DNA from: Closterium sp. NIES-65
Taxonomy: Eukaryota > Streptophyta > Zygnematophyceae > Desmidiales > Closteriaceae
Direction of reading: 5' to 3'
NCBI GenBank assembly: GCA_948144175.1
Contig: CANXME010002654.1
Coordinates: forward strand, 744,001-808,000
DNA: 64,000 nucleotides
The translations under genes and the position numbers were made by a program. Positions 33,001 through 44,000 of the stretch are shown piece by piece (positions within the stretch are counted from its first letter, which is position 1; every line of letters starts with the position of its first letter). The notes under the pieces are model-generated. The model did no database searches. It was not told where the DNA came from and saw only the letters and a list, made by a program, of their open reading frames with translations.

Positions 33001-35277
33001 GTAACGGGTCTTGCGGTCCTTCAGCAGCAAGAAGTACAGGCTGCCATCCTTGGCAGCCACGCGAAACGGCCCGCACAGGTCGATGTGCACGACGGCCAGT
33101 ACGTCGTCGGCGTCGAAGCCTTGGTCGGGGAAGGTGTGTCGCGCCAACTTCCCGCCGACGCACGAGACACACGGGGAGTCGGCGTCCGTCGCCGACTTGA
33201 GGTCCAGCCCAATGGCGACCTCGTTCTTCGCTGATCTCCGTATGGTGTCCATGCCGACATGTGCAAGCCTCGCATGCATCCGGACCGGCGTCAACTTCGT
33301 CTTCGAGATGATCGCCCGCAGAGCCACCACCTCCGACGTGGGCGGCGTCGACCTCGTCGCGCAGGGACGCAGGTCGGTGCAAAGGACTCGCCCAGAGTAC
33401 GTCGCCCGCCCGAGCACCTCCCCTGCTGCCGAGACGAGCAGCATGCCGTCTCTGTCCTCATGCAGCTTCACTCCGTGCTCCTTCAGCTGGCCGGCCGACA
33501 GCAGGTTGGCTCGCACACCTGGGACGTACAACACGTCGGGGATGAGCACCTCCTTCCCGGCCTCTTCTCGCAGAGCGACGGTTCCACTGCCCTGAACGTC
33601 CTGCAGCGCCCCATTGAAGCCGCGCACGTGCTTGATGGAGCCACTCGGCTGCAGGTCAATGAAGGCTTCCTTCGTTCCCATCAGGTGGTGGGAGCAACTG
33701 CTGTCGAGCAGGACCACCGCCGGGTTCGCATGCACAGCCGCCGCCACCGCCTGGAAGTCATCTCCGGCCTCCGGCGCCAGAGAGATGGTCAGCTCCACGA
33801 CGCCGACCAGCGAGCACGACGCCATCTTGTCGTCTCGTCCCTTGCCGCCTGCAACGGAGTCGGCGTCCTTCGCCGAAGTCGATGCCTTGGTCGACTGTTT
33901 CTCCTTGCGCGGATGATTTCCTCCACGACGAGGACGACGGCTGCCAGACCTCCCGCGGCCGCCCTTGTCGTCGTCGTCGGAGTCACTGCGGTTGGGACAA
34001 TCGAAGGAGAGGTGATCGGGGCTGTGGCAGATCCAGCACTCCCGACGTCGACCTCCTCCTCCTCGACCGCCGTCCTTGGTCGACTTCTTCTCGACCTCCT
34101 TGGTCGACTTCCGGCCACCGCTCCCGCCGCCACCAGACTGTCCGCGCTGTCCTGGTCGGCCTCCTTGCTTTGCCGGAGCGACGAAGATGGCCTGCGCCAA
34201 GAGAGCCTGCGATCGCTCAGCCTCCTGCATCGCCTCGTTCTGCAGGATGTACGAGGTCAGGTTGTCCTCGTTGAGCGTCGCCCTCGTGCTCGGCGCCATA
34301 GACAGCTGCTTCAGGAGGTTATAGCTGCTAGACAGTCCCTGCATGACATGGGTGAAGTACGACGCCGTGGAGTACTGCGCGCCGGCCATCCTGATGGTGG
34401 CGAGGATTCGCCTGGCTCGGTTGCAGTAGTCGGTCGCACTCTCCTCGTCGCCCATACGCAGGTGTGTAAGCTGTCCCTCCAGCTGGGCGATGAACAGGTC
34501 GTTGGTGATCTGGTACGTCGACTCAATGAAGTGCCACGCCCGGTGGCCGGCGTCGAGGTACTCCCGGCACCACTTCAAGGCGATCTGCACGCCCGACGAG
34601 CAGCACCGCGAGATGACCGTGAAGGTCAACAGCTGCACGGCGCGAAACTCCGCACGCAGGTCGGGGTGGTGCTCCTCCGGCGTCGCCACGGTCCCTCGGG
34701 CGAAGCCGATCCGCCCGGCCATCTCCAGCTGGGGCTCGATGGCTTCCTTCCAGGTGAGTATGTCGGGTCGACCGACCAGCGGAGGGGTGACCGAGATCCT
34801 GTCCGGCGTAAACTTGAAGTAGCCGTAGCTCGGTGCAATCCCACCCGCCGTCACCTGGGACGCCGACATCGTCGACAGCCCACTCCGTCGACCTATGACG
34901 TCACCCCGCGAAGAGCCTGCAGCCGCCGACGGCTTCATCCCTCGCGCCTGAACGCCGCCGACTTCACCGGCGTGTATCACACCTCTTTGCCTCGACGTGC
35001 CTCCAGCACTGCTGCCGACTTGACCACCACAGGTGTTGACGCCCACGTCGACGCCGCCTTCGTTGTTCACCGGACGAGGAGAGGCAGGTCGAGACAGGTG
35101 CTCCGTCGCCCACATGGAGCGGAGTCCAGCCTCGACGACCGGCCAGGGCAAGTCGCCATACTCATTGGCCTCGTGCTTCCTCCTCGCGTTCTCCAACCGT
35201 GCCTCTAGGGTGTCCACCACCCCCGCGTCACCTACGGCTCCTACCATAGTGACTACAGCACAGTTGCCGGCCTGCAA
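30085..35277 (-). pseudogene. Copia C gag-pol polyprotein, one internal stop
   Basis: A single frame of 1,731 codons with one break: TAG at 32584-32586, in R-V-stop-G-C-M where Trp is conserved. The first part (35277-32584, 897 aa) has gag at about residues 160-380. A Gly/Arg/Lys-rich region and a CCHC knuckle (C-W-I-C-x4-H-x4-C) near residue 409 follow. The protease is near residue 524, with L-D-S-S-C-S-H-H where D-S-G is expected. The integrase has V-H-I-D-L-C-G-P, R-S-D-R-G-G-E-F and Q-Q-N-G-M-A-E-R, all catalytic acids present. The second part (32577-30085, 830 aa) has an acidic linker, the RT with Y-V-D-D at 31063-31074, and RNase H with Y-V-D-A-D-D, S-S-T-E-S-E-Y and V-D-N-K-S-A. Translation ends at TAG 30085-30087. 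Confidence 0.93.
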
Positions 35278-35339
35278 CTACGAAATAGGTAAGTGGTGTC
35301 TATGTCGACCTGACTGAAAGGTAAGTCGTGTGCCTTCCA

Positions 35340-35353
35340 CGCTCACCGCACCA
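35340..35353 (-). other. Primer binding site region of Copia C
   Basis: Immediately inside the 5' LTR the coding strand reads TGGTGCGGTGAGCG. A site beginning TGG fits pairing with the CCA end of a tRNA. I cannot name the tRNA, and it is not the initiator-methionine type seen in Copia D. Confidence 0.6.
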
Positions 35354-36554
35354 TGCGGAGATAACTGCTACAACGGGAGCTAGACTGCAGGCTAGGCACG
35401 TGTGCTCGTGTGATCTCTGCGTTCTCTGTTCCTTAGTCGTTTTCCTTGTGCGCACACTACTTGCTAGTTCACGGGGAAAGTTGGCAAGAGTTCCACTAGG
35501 AAAAATTCAGAACAATGGTACAATGAAGTTGGCATAGCAAGACTACATCAGAGCAAGCATTCAGGTCGGCCAACTGCCAGCGCAGCTTGGTCGACCGCGT
35601 TCCAGCACGACTTCGTCGACCGCGCTCCAGCAAGGCAAGGTCGACGGCGTGCCAACGTCGCAGGTTGATGGCGTGACAGCGTTGCTCACGCAGGACAGCA
35701 GTGCACCCTGCTTCGCAGTTGTGCGCATATGATTGGCGCGCAAGGTCTTGTCACCTGCACAGCGCACACACCACGTCAACCTCGAGCTAAAGACTGCCTC
35801 TGATCCGCCACGACGACCTCGGGATACCACCACCGAGGTCGGGCTCGCCAACTTCGCCTGGGCGACCGTTGCACTCCTCCGCAGCACTTCGTCACCCAGG
35901 TAACCTGGTCGACCAGGCAACCACGTCGACCAGCAACTCCCGTACGTGTCCGTCGACCTCCCAAGTCGACGACCACCTCCACGTCGACCTCACCAGGTCG
36001 ACGACACCATCGGTCGACCTCATCAGGTCGACGACACCATCGGTCGACCTCCTCCAGGTCGACATCCCCTCTGGTCGACCAGCTCCACGTCGACCAGCAC
36101 ACCTGGTCGACCTGCTCCTCGTCGACCAGCACAGTCGTCGCCCGACCACCCACGTCGGCCACCCGAAGCTGGCGTCACGAAGTTGACGCCCCGCTACTCG
36201 ACGCCCAACTGCTCGGCGTCCTGAGTCGAGGTCGACGTCGGCCCCTCCTTCGTCGACCACCAGGTCCAGTCGACCACTAACAGGTCGACCAGCAGTCCGT
36301 TAGCAGACTGCCGAAGTCGGCTTCCCCAAGTTGACGTCACCAAGTTGACGTCCTCCGGAGGTCGACACCCAAGTCGACCTCCCTGAAGTCGGCGCCACCC
36401 TGAAGTCAGCGCGCGTGCAGTGGTCCCCCGTGCAGGTCGACCTCCTCGTCGACCAGCTCACCCACTGCTGAAGGCCGGCTGCTCCCCTCACACCCGACCA
36501 CGAAGTCGGCTCCGCCCAAGCGAGGACGGGGCCAATACCCAACTCCCGTTGACA
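35354..36554 (-). repeat. 5' LTR of Copia C (1,201 bp)
   Basis: Matches 28817-29970. It contains at least 25 GTCGAC palindromes by eye and a local ~30-bp tandem duplication at about 36000-36060 (ACACCATCGGTCGACCTC repeated) that is single in the left copy. It ends CCCGTTGACA next to the target duplication. Confidence 0.95.
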
Positions 36555-36559
36555 TGTCA

Positions 36560-36943
36560 CACTCATAGATACGCTGTGACAGGTTTCTAGCTCCTATTGC
36601 TTTCAAACGAGCCCGCCGCACGAAGGACCGTCCCCCTACAAGGGCGTTCATGAGCCCGGAAAGCTGCAAATTCCGCAGCGGTACAGAATGTGAAGCCATG
36701 TTACTCGGATCCTGGACCGCCAAGCACGATCGTGTTTGCCAGAATCCTAGATACGCTGGGACAGGTTTCCAGCTCCTGTTGCCTTCAAACGAGCCCGCCG
36801 CTCGTAGAACCGTCGCCCCATAGGGGCGTTCATGAGCCCGCAAACCTGGGAATTCTGCAGCGGTACAGAATGTGAAGCCATGCTACTCGGATCCTGGACC
36901 GCCAAGCACGAAGATGTTTGTCACAATCATAGATACGCTGTGA
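36560..36943. repeat. 182-bp satellite S1, right flank of Copia C
   Basis: Two units and part of a third, continuing the S1 array interrupted by Copia C. The array stops at GATACGCTGTGACC, where RT sequence of Copia E begins. Confidence 0.9.
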
Positions 36944-37480
36944 CCATAGACTGGGTGCTTCGGCTCCCAGACAGTGCCTGGAGGGAAGGGGCAAGGAAAG
37001 CCAGCGGGGCGCTGAAGGAAAATGCGCTCATGAAGTTCGCCCTGAAGAAGGGCATTGGAGACATCCATAGAGTGATTCTTCCAATCCCAGCGAGCACCTA
37101 GGTCAAGAAGGAGGCGAAGAGTGGCGAGACGGGCAGTGGGGGAGTAAGTGGCAAAGTAGTCAATGCCTTCACGTTGGGTGAAGCCTTTGGCAGAGTAACG
37201 GGCTTTGAAGACAGGAAGCTCCCTAGGCAGCTGTTTGACACAAAAGACCCATTTGCCCTTGACAATGGTGGCGCCAGGGGGGGGGGAACAGAGTCAACGT
37301 AAGATTGAGTTCTGGTGAATGCCTCACAGTCGGCAATCATGGCAGCCATCCACTCTGTTGCATGAAAGCCAGACACTGCCTCGGAATAAGTATGAGTGGT
37401 GGGAATAGCGGCAGTGTCAACGGAGAGAAGTGTGGGAAAATTGGAGGGGTGAAATGGGATGAACAGAGAACAGCTCTTCA
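36944..37480 (-). pseudogene. Copia E RT N-terminal fragment
   Basis: The minus strand encodes T-Y-S-E-A-V-S-G-F-H-A-T-E-W near 37380. The frame changes at the C-run (a G-run on +, about 37279-37288). The sequence then continues with G-K-W-V-F-C-V-K, F-K-A-R-Y-S-A-K-G-F-T-Q-R-E-G and M-D-V-S-N-A-L-L-Q-G, and stops at the satellite junction before the Y-V-D-D box. These are standard Copia RT motifs. Confidence 0.85.
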
Positions 37481-39585
37481 AATCGATCCTCGAGAAGATC
37501 GACGTTTGGAGAGGGAGAGAGACGAGTTAAGAGAGTAGAGTGTTGGAAATTGGACATGGCACGTGTCATGGAGCAGGTGAGACGCGGAGAAGGTGGGGGA
37601 GCAGGAGAAGGAGAGAGAGGAGAAGGATGTCGTGAAGGAGAGGGCATGGGAGCTGAAGAGGAAGAGGAAGGAGGAGAGGGGCCAGAGATGACAGCAGAGG
37701 GAGGGGTGGAGGGGGCAGGGAGGGGAGGCGGAGCAGGGGCGGGAGGTAGTGGAGAAGGAGGGAGAGTAGCAGAGGGCAGCGGATCAAAGTCAGACCAACG
37801 AAGAGAGGGAGGAGGAGGGGTGGGAGGGGGGGTGAGGAAAGGGGAACGAGTCTCATCAAAGATAACATCTTGGCTGCGAATGAGCTGCTGAGAGGAGGAA
37901 GCATAGAAAAGATAGCCAGGACAGTCAGAGTTGATGCTAATGAACACACAGAGGTGCGTCTTGGGAGCCAGCTTCCCACCCCGACGTGCTTGATCGGCGG
38001 GATTGATGAGGACATGGGCGACACAGCCCCAGACCCGAAGAAGGCGGGCGGAGGGCTGGCGGCCAGTCCAGAGCTGGAAGGGTGTAATGGAAGGGCGAAG
38101 GGGATGAGGGCGAAGGTTGGAAAGAAGATTGGCATGAAGAAGAGCGTAGCTCCAAAGCGAGTGTGGAGCAGAGGCATGAGTAAGGAGATAGTGGGTGATC
38201 TCCATGAGAGTGCGAATACGACGCTCGGCAATACCATTCTGTTCAGGAGAATGCGGAAGGGTGGAGGTTTGGCGAATGCCATGAGTGGAGCAGTAAGAAG
38301 AGATAGAGTGGTTAAGGAACTCGCCACCACAGTCAGAGTGGAGGCGTGCGACATGATGGCCAAAGTGAAGGGGCGCCTGCTCAGCCCAGCGAATGATGAG
38401 AGAGGGGGCGTCAGACTTGGCACGGAGGGGATAGACAGTGGCAAAGCAAGAGTGGTCATCGACAAGAAGGAGAAAGTAACGATGACCTTGACGAGAGGCA
38501 ATGGGAGAGGGACCCCAGAGGTCCATATGCACAAGATCAAGGGGTTTGGAGGAGGCAGAAGGGGACGAGGGATGAGGAGATTGGGAGAGCTTGGCTTGAA
38601 CACAAGGGGTGCATGGAGGAGCGGGAGAGGGGGGTAGGGGCGGGAGAGAGGAAGGGAGATCATGAAGCAGCTTCAAATGGACCATGCTGCGAAGGAGAGG
38701 GAAGTTGGGGTGGCCAAGGCGATGATGGGGAAGAAGGGTAGGTTGGGTGAGAGAGCGACAGTCGCAAGAGGAGACAGAAGAGGAACTGTGATTGATAGAT
38801 GTGAGGATGGGAACAAGAAGGGTGTAGAGGCGAGTAGAAGGAGAAAGGGTGAAACGAGCGAGGTGCCGGTCGTGGTAATGAAGATCACAATAGAGTTCAC
38901 CTGCGGGGAAGAACACTCGCACACCCAGACGTTGGAGGGCAGGGAGGGAGAGGAGGTTATGACGGCAAGAGGGAACATTAAGTCCCGTAACAGCGCCAGA
39001 GGGAGAGGCAGGACAGGGAAGAGAGGAAGTGCCAGTGCAGATCATGGTCATGGTCTCCCCAGCCCCATTGATAGAGAGGGGACGAGGAAAATTGCAAAGG
39101 ACACCAGCATCACGGAAGACAGAGTCAGTAGCAGCACTATCAAGGACAAAATCCAAGGTGCGAGGAAGTGAGAGAGCGGCAGCCGTAGGGCTGGGAGAGT
39201 GAGAGACAGTGCTGGGAACGGGTGGAGAAAGTGGAACGACAAAACAAGGGTCCATGAGCGGAGGAGCACCAAGGATGCTATCCAGGGATGGCATGGTCAC
39301 ACTGAAGACAGAGGCCAGAGAACCAATACTAGAGGTGACAACGGCACAAGAGTGGCGACTGTGATGGGACAGCGGAAGCCAAGTAGAGGGGCGGAGAAGA
39401 GGGGAGGTCCATCGGCAAGTAGGAGAGGTGCAAGGGGAGGAAGGGGCAGCGAAGGGAGCGGAGATTAAGAAAGGCAAGATTAGGAGAGGAGATACGGCAG
39501 GAGACGGGTGAGGGCGGAAGCGCAGAGGAGGAGAGGTAAAAGGGAGAATAGGCCCCATCGCGGGAAGGGGGTAGCAATGGAGCAT
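37417..39585 (-). pseudogene. Copia E protease and integrase region
   Basis: An open frame of 722 codons. The protease-like segment has F-V-L-D-S-A-A-T-D-S-V-F near residue 150, where D-S-G-A is expected, so the conserved Gly is replaced by Ala. The pre-integrase motif is H-H-R-L-G-H-P. The integrase has H-M-D-L-W-G-P, H-S-D-C-G-G-E-F and E-Q-N-G-I-A-E-R-R, all catalytic acids kept, then R-V-W-G-C-V-A-H. A Pro/Ser-rich linker of about 120 residues leads to the RT. The first ~100 residues are low complexity, and the start codon is not defined by any motif. Confidence 0.88.
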
Positions 39586-39659
39586 ATGTGGGGAGATAAA
39601 AGAGGAGGAGGAATAGGGACGAGGGAGTCAGCTGCTGAGCCGTTGAGGGGAGAAATAAG

Positions 39660-39990
39660 AGGAGGGATAACGGCGGAGTAGTGTGCTGCTGCGCCGTTGA
39701 AGAAAGACATAAGAGGAGGAGGGATAATGGCGGAGTAGTCTGCTGCTGCGCCGCTGAGGGGAGAAATAAGAGGAGGAGGGATAATGGCGGAGTAGTCTGC
39801 TGCTGCGCCGCTGTGGGGAGAAATAAGAGGAGGAGGGATAACAGCGGAGTAGTCTGCTGCTGCACCGGTGAGGGGAGAAATAAGAGGAGGGATAATGGCG
39901 GAGTAGTCTGCTGCTGCGCCGCTGTGGGGAGAAATAAGAGGCGGAGGGATAACAGCGGAGTAGTCTGCTTCTGCGCCGCTACGGGGAGGA
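39660..39990 (-). repeat. 54-57-bp tandem repeat in the Copia E leader
   Basis: About six copies of a unit containing GGAGTAGTCTGCTGCTGCGCCG and AGAAATAAGAGGAGGAGGG. On the minus strand it reads as a repeated segment of 18-19 residues (L-F-L-P-T-A-A-Q-Q-Q-T-T type). Unit length is always a multiple of three, which would suit a coding repeat. Confidence 0.85.
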
Positions 39991-40047
39991 AATAGAGGCG
40001 GAGGAACACAGTGGGGAAGGAGCACGGCTACGAAGCAAGGCTGGCAA

Positions 40048-40340
40048 CCAGCTGCAGCAGTAGAGGAGAGGAGAGAGGCGGAGGAGAGAATGAGATGGGG
40101 AGGGGAATGAAGGGAGAGAAGAGAGGAGGAGGAGGGTGAAGGGGCAGATGGTGAGGGGGGGTATGTATTGATGAGCAAAATGACGAAGTAAAGCCGGCAA
40201 CCAGCTGCGGCAGTAGACGAGAGAAGAGAGGCGGAAGAGAGAGTGAGATGGGGAGGGGAATGAAGGGAGAGAGGAGAGGAGGAGAAGGGTGAAGGGGCGG
40301 ATGGTGTGGAAGGGTAGTAGAGAAGGAGAGGAAATAGGAG
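40048..40340. repeat. 153-bp tandem duplication in the Copia E leader
   Basis: CCAGCTGC(A/G)GCAGTAGA and the following GGGGAGGGGAATGAAGGGAG and GGTGAAGGGGC(A/G)GATGGTG blocks occur twice, starting at 40048 and 40201. Confidence 0.8.
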
Positions 40341-40539
40341 GAGGAAGAACTAAGGTGGTGCTTGAAGCACAAAGGAGAGTGGAAAGGAGGAGGGTGAGGG
40401 AGGGGGGGGGGGGATTGAGAAAGGGGAGAGCGCGGCGGGAGGAGAGGAGGCGCTCGCAAGTGGAAGGGCGGCCACAAGAAGGGCGGCCACGTGGGGCGGG
40501 GCGGGCGCAACCAGGGGAGAATAGAGCGCGCATGGGCAC

Positions 40540-40665
40540 TAAGCAGGGCGCACGACGGCGAAACCAGGGCGCGCACGGCGAAAAGAAGGCGCACGCGGCG
40601 AAAAAAAGGCGCGCACAGCGACGAAGCAGGGTGCGCGCGACGAACGACAGGGCGCGCGCATCAAC
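40540..40665. repeat. GCGCACGGCGAAAA-type short tandem repeat
   Basis: About five degenerate copies of a ~20-bp unit (GGCGCGCACGGCGAAAAGAA and variants) near the 5' end of Copia E. The DNA from 40340 to 40540 is purine-rich with a G-run near 40405-40415. The DNA from 40666 to 40855 shows no gene. Confidence 0.65.
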
Positions 40666-40855
40666 GGTGGTAGGGGAAGGGCGGGGGCGCAGGGCGCGAC
40701 GGCTTTAGGGGTTGCGCCGCTGCCTAAGGGGGGAAAGAAAAGAAAAGAAAAAAAGGTCGAGATGATAGGAAAGAGTGATTTCGCAGGTGCCTAAGGGTGC
40801 CTAAGCATCAAAGCATTTTTAAGAGATGTGAATAATGAAGGATTGCCTAGGATTA

Positions 40856-40868
40856 GGCTCTAATACCA
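40856..40868 (-). other. Primer binding site of Copia E
   Basis: The minus strand reads TGGTATTAGAGCC, one substitution from the TGGTATCAGAGC initiator-methionine tRNA site of Copia D. It directly adjoins the LTR end (TGTTAAGAG on +). Confidence 0.8.
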
Positions 40869-41090
40869 TGTTAAGAGAGTACTTGGAGCCATGGCTAGAG
40901 AGGATGGTTGAAGTAAAAGACTAACAAGAATGTCGAGATACAAAAATAGTAAACCCTAAATGAACTTAGGGTGTGTTCAGTTTGAGCTGGAAACTAAGAA
41001 ATGAACCTAAACTGAACCGAAAGTGAATCTCGCTCTAGACATGGCAAAATGACAAAAGAACACCATGATAAATGCCAGAGGGAGCTCTAG
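40869..41090 (-). repeat. 5' LTR (remnant) of Copia E
   Basis: Starts TGTTAAGAGAGTAC on + next to the primer site and continues to the S2 satellite. The outer end is unclear, and truncation by satellite is possible. Confidence 0.55.
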
Positions 41091-44000
41091 CCTACTCCAA
41101 CCGTCCATCAGACCAACAGGCTAGTTTGTCCAACTGGTCCACTGGACCAACAGGTAAGTTGGTCCAATCGGTCCATTGGAACAACAGGTTAGTTGGCCAT
41201 CCAGACCACTGGACCAACAGGCTAGTTGGTCTAACCGGTCCATTGGACCAATAGGCCAGCTTGTCCAATTGGTCCACTGGACCAACAGGCCAGTTGGTCC
41301 AACCGATCCACTGGACCATCAGGTGAGTTGGTTAAATCCGTCCACAGGACCAACAGGCTAGTTGGTCCAACCGGTCCACGGAACTAACAGGCCAGTTTGT
41401 CCAACCAACCCACTAGACGAACAGGCCAGTTGGTCCAGCCGGTCCACTCGACCAATAGGCCAGCTAGTCCAACCGGTCCATTGGACCAACAGGACAGTTG
41501 GTCCAACCGGTCCATTGGACCAACAGGTGAGTTGGTCCAACTGGTCCATTCGACCAACAAGTCAGTTGGTCCAAGCGGTCCATCAGACCAACAGGCTAGT
41601 TGGTCCAATTGGTCCACTAGACCAACAGGTGAGTTGGTCCAATCGATCCACTAGACCAGCAGGTCAGTTGGTCCAACCAGACAACTGGACCAACAAGCCA
41701 GTTTGTCCAACTGGTCCACTGGACCAACAGGCCACTTTTCCAACCGGTCCATAGGACCAACAGTCCAGTTGGTCCATCCGGTCCACTGGACCAATAGGCC
41801 AGCTGGTCCAGCGGTTCCATTGGACCATCCGGCGAGTTGGTCCAACCGGTCCACAAGACTAACAGGCCAGTTGGTCCAACTGGTCCATTGGACCAACCAG
41901 CGAGTTGGTCCAGCCGGTCCACTGGACCAAGAGGCCAGTTGGTCTATCCAGACCACTCGACAAACAGGCCAGTTGGTCCACCCGGTCCACTGGACCAATA
42001 GGCCTGTTGGTCCAACCGATCCATAAGACCAACAGTCCAGTTGGTCCAGCCGGTCCACTGGACCAACAAGACAGTTGGTCCAGCCGGTCCACTGGACCAA
42101 CAGGCCAATTGGTCCAGCCGGGTCATTGGACCAACACGCCAGTTGGTCGAACTGGTCCACTGGACAAACAGGCCAGTTGGTCCATCCGGACCACTAGACC
42201 AACAGGCCATTTGGTCAACCATGTCTGTTGGTCCAACCGGTCCACTCGACCAATTGGTGAGTTGGTTCAACCGGTCCACGGGACCAACAGGCCAGGTGGT
42301 CTAATCGGTCCATTGGACCAAAAGCCAGTTTGTTCGATTGGTCCACTGGACCAATAGGCTAGTTTTCCAACCGGTCCATAGGACCAAAAGTCCAGTTGAT
42401 CCATCCGGTCCACTCGACCAACAGGCCAGTTGGTCCAGCCGGTCCATTTGACCAACACGCAAGTTGGTCCAACTAGTGAACAGGACTAACAGGCCAATTG
42501 ATCCAACAGGTCTATTGGACCAACCGGCGAGTTGGAATAGCCGGTCCACTGGAGCAACAGGAGAGTTGGTCTAACCCCAGACCACTAGACCAACAGGCCA
42601 GTTGGTCCAACCGGTCCACTGGACAAACGGGCCGGTTGGTCCAACCGGTCCACAACACCAACAGGCCACTTTGTCCAGCTGGTCGAGTGACCAACAAGTC
42701 ATTTGGTCCAACCGGTCCACTGGACCAATTGGTGAGTTGGTTCAACCGGTCCACGGGACCAACAGGCCAGGTGGTCTAATCGGTCCATTGGACCAACAAG
42801 CCAGTTTGTCCAATTGGTCCACTGGGCAAACAGGCCAGTTGGTCCAACCGGTCCATAGGACCAACACGCCAGCTGGTCCATCCTATCCACAGGACCAACA
42901 GACGAGTTGGTCCATTCGGTCCACAGGACCAACGGGCCAGTTGGTCCAACCGATCCACTGAACAAATAGGCCAGTTGGTCCAGCCGACCAACAGGACCAA
43001 GAGGTCAGTTGGTCCAACTGGTCCATTGGACTAACAGGTGATTTGGTCCAACCGATCCACTGGACAAATAGGCTAGTTGGTCCAACCGGTCCATTGGATC
43101 AACAAGCCAGTTGATCCAGCCGGTCCACTGGACCAACAAGCCAGTTGGTCCAACCCATCCACAGGGCCAACAGGCTTGTTGGTCCAACCGGTCCACTCCA
43201 ACAGACCAGTTGGTCCAACCGGTCAATTGGACCAACCGGCGGGTTGGTCGAGCCAGTCCATTGAACCAACAGGCCAGTTGGTCCAACCGGTCTATCGGAC
43301 AAACAGGTGAGTTGGTCAACCCGGTCCACTCGACCACCAAGTGAGTTGGTCCAAGCGGTCCATCGGACCTACAGGCTAGTTGGTCGAACTGGTCCACTAG
43401 ACCAACAGGTAAGTTGGTCCAATCGGTCCATTGAACCAACAGGATAGTTGGCCATCCTGACCACTGGACCAAAAGGCTAGTTGGTCTAACCGGTCCATTG
43501 GACCAACAGTCCACCTTGTCCAATTGGTCCACTGGACCAGCAGGCCAGTTGGTCCTACTGATCCACTGGACCATTAGGTGAATTGGTTAAACCGGTCCAT
43601 AGGACCAAAAGGCCAGTTGTTCCAACCGGTCCATTGGACAAACAGGTCAATTGGTCCAACCGGTCCATTGGACCAACAGGTGAGTGGATCCAACCGGTCT
43701 ACCGGACAAACAGGCCAGCTGGTCCAACCGGTCCACAGAACTAACAGGCCAATTTGTCCAACTGGTCCACTGGACCAACAGGCCAGTTGGTCCAGCCGGT
43801 CCACTGGACCAACGGGCCAGTTGGTCCAATCGGTCCATTGGACCAACACGACAGTTGGTCCAACCGGTCCATTGGACCAACAGGTGAGTTGGTCCAGCTG
43901 GTCCATTCGACCAACAGGTGAGTTGGTCCAATCGGTCCACTGGACCAACAGGTTAGTTGGTCGAACCAGACAACTGGACCAACAAGCCAGTTGGTCTAAC

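Larger units (their letters stand above)
28817..36554 (-). mobile_element. Copia element C, full length (7.7 kb)
   Basis: A complete Copia element on the minus strand: 5' LTR 36554-35354, leader and primer site, gag-pol 35277-30085, polypurine tract, 3' LTR 29970-28817, flanked by a perfect 5-bp target duplication. The LTRs differ by roughly 15-20 substitutions and two indels by eye, so the insertion is fairly recent. One nonsense codon interrupts the polyprotein. Confidence 0.95.
28812..36559. repeat. 5-bp target-site duplication TGTCA around Copia C
   Basis: TGTCA occurs at 28812-28816 and at 36555-36559, directly outside the two LTRs. Joining the flanks reconstitutes the S1 satellite (GTTTGTCA followed by CACTCATAGATACGC), which shows insertion into S1. 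Confidence 0.95.
36944..41090 (-). mobile_element. Copia element E, 3'-truncated
   Basis: On the minus strand: LTR remnant (from about 41090 to 40869), primer site, about 1.3 kb of low-complexity leader, protease and integrase (39585-37417), and the start of RT, ending abruptly at the S1 junction in K-H-P-V-Y-G. The rest of RT, RNase H and the 3' LTR are missing. Confidence 0.85.

Noticed and set aside
33259-35208. 649-codon frame on + opposite Copia C gag
   Set aside because: It is antisense to a well-supported gag-protease-integrase frame and shows no domain; GC-rich antisense frames are often open.
37870-38637. 255-codon frame on + opposite Copia E integrase
   Set aside because: Antisense to a supported integrase, no domain.
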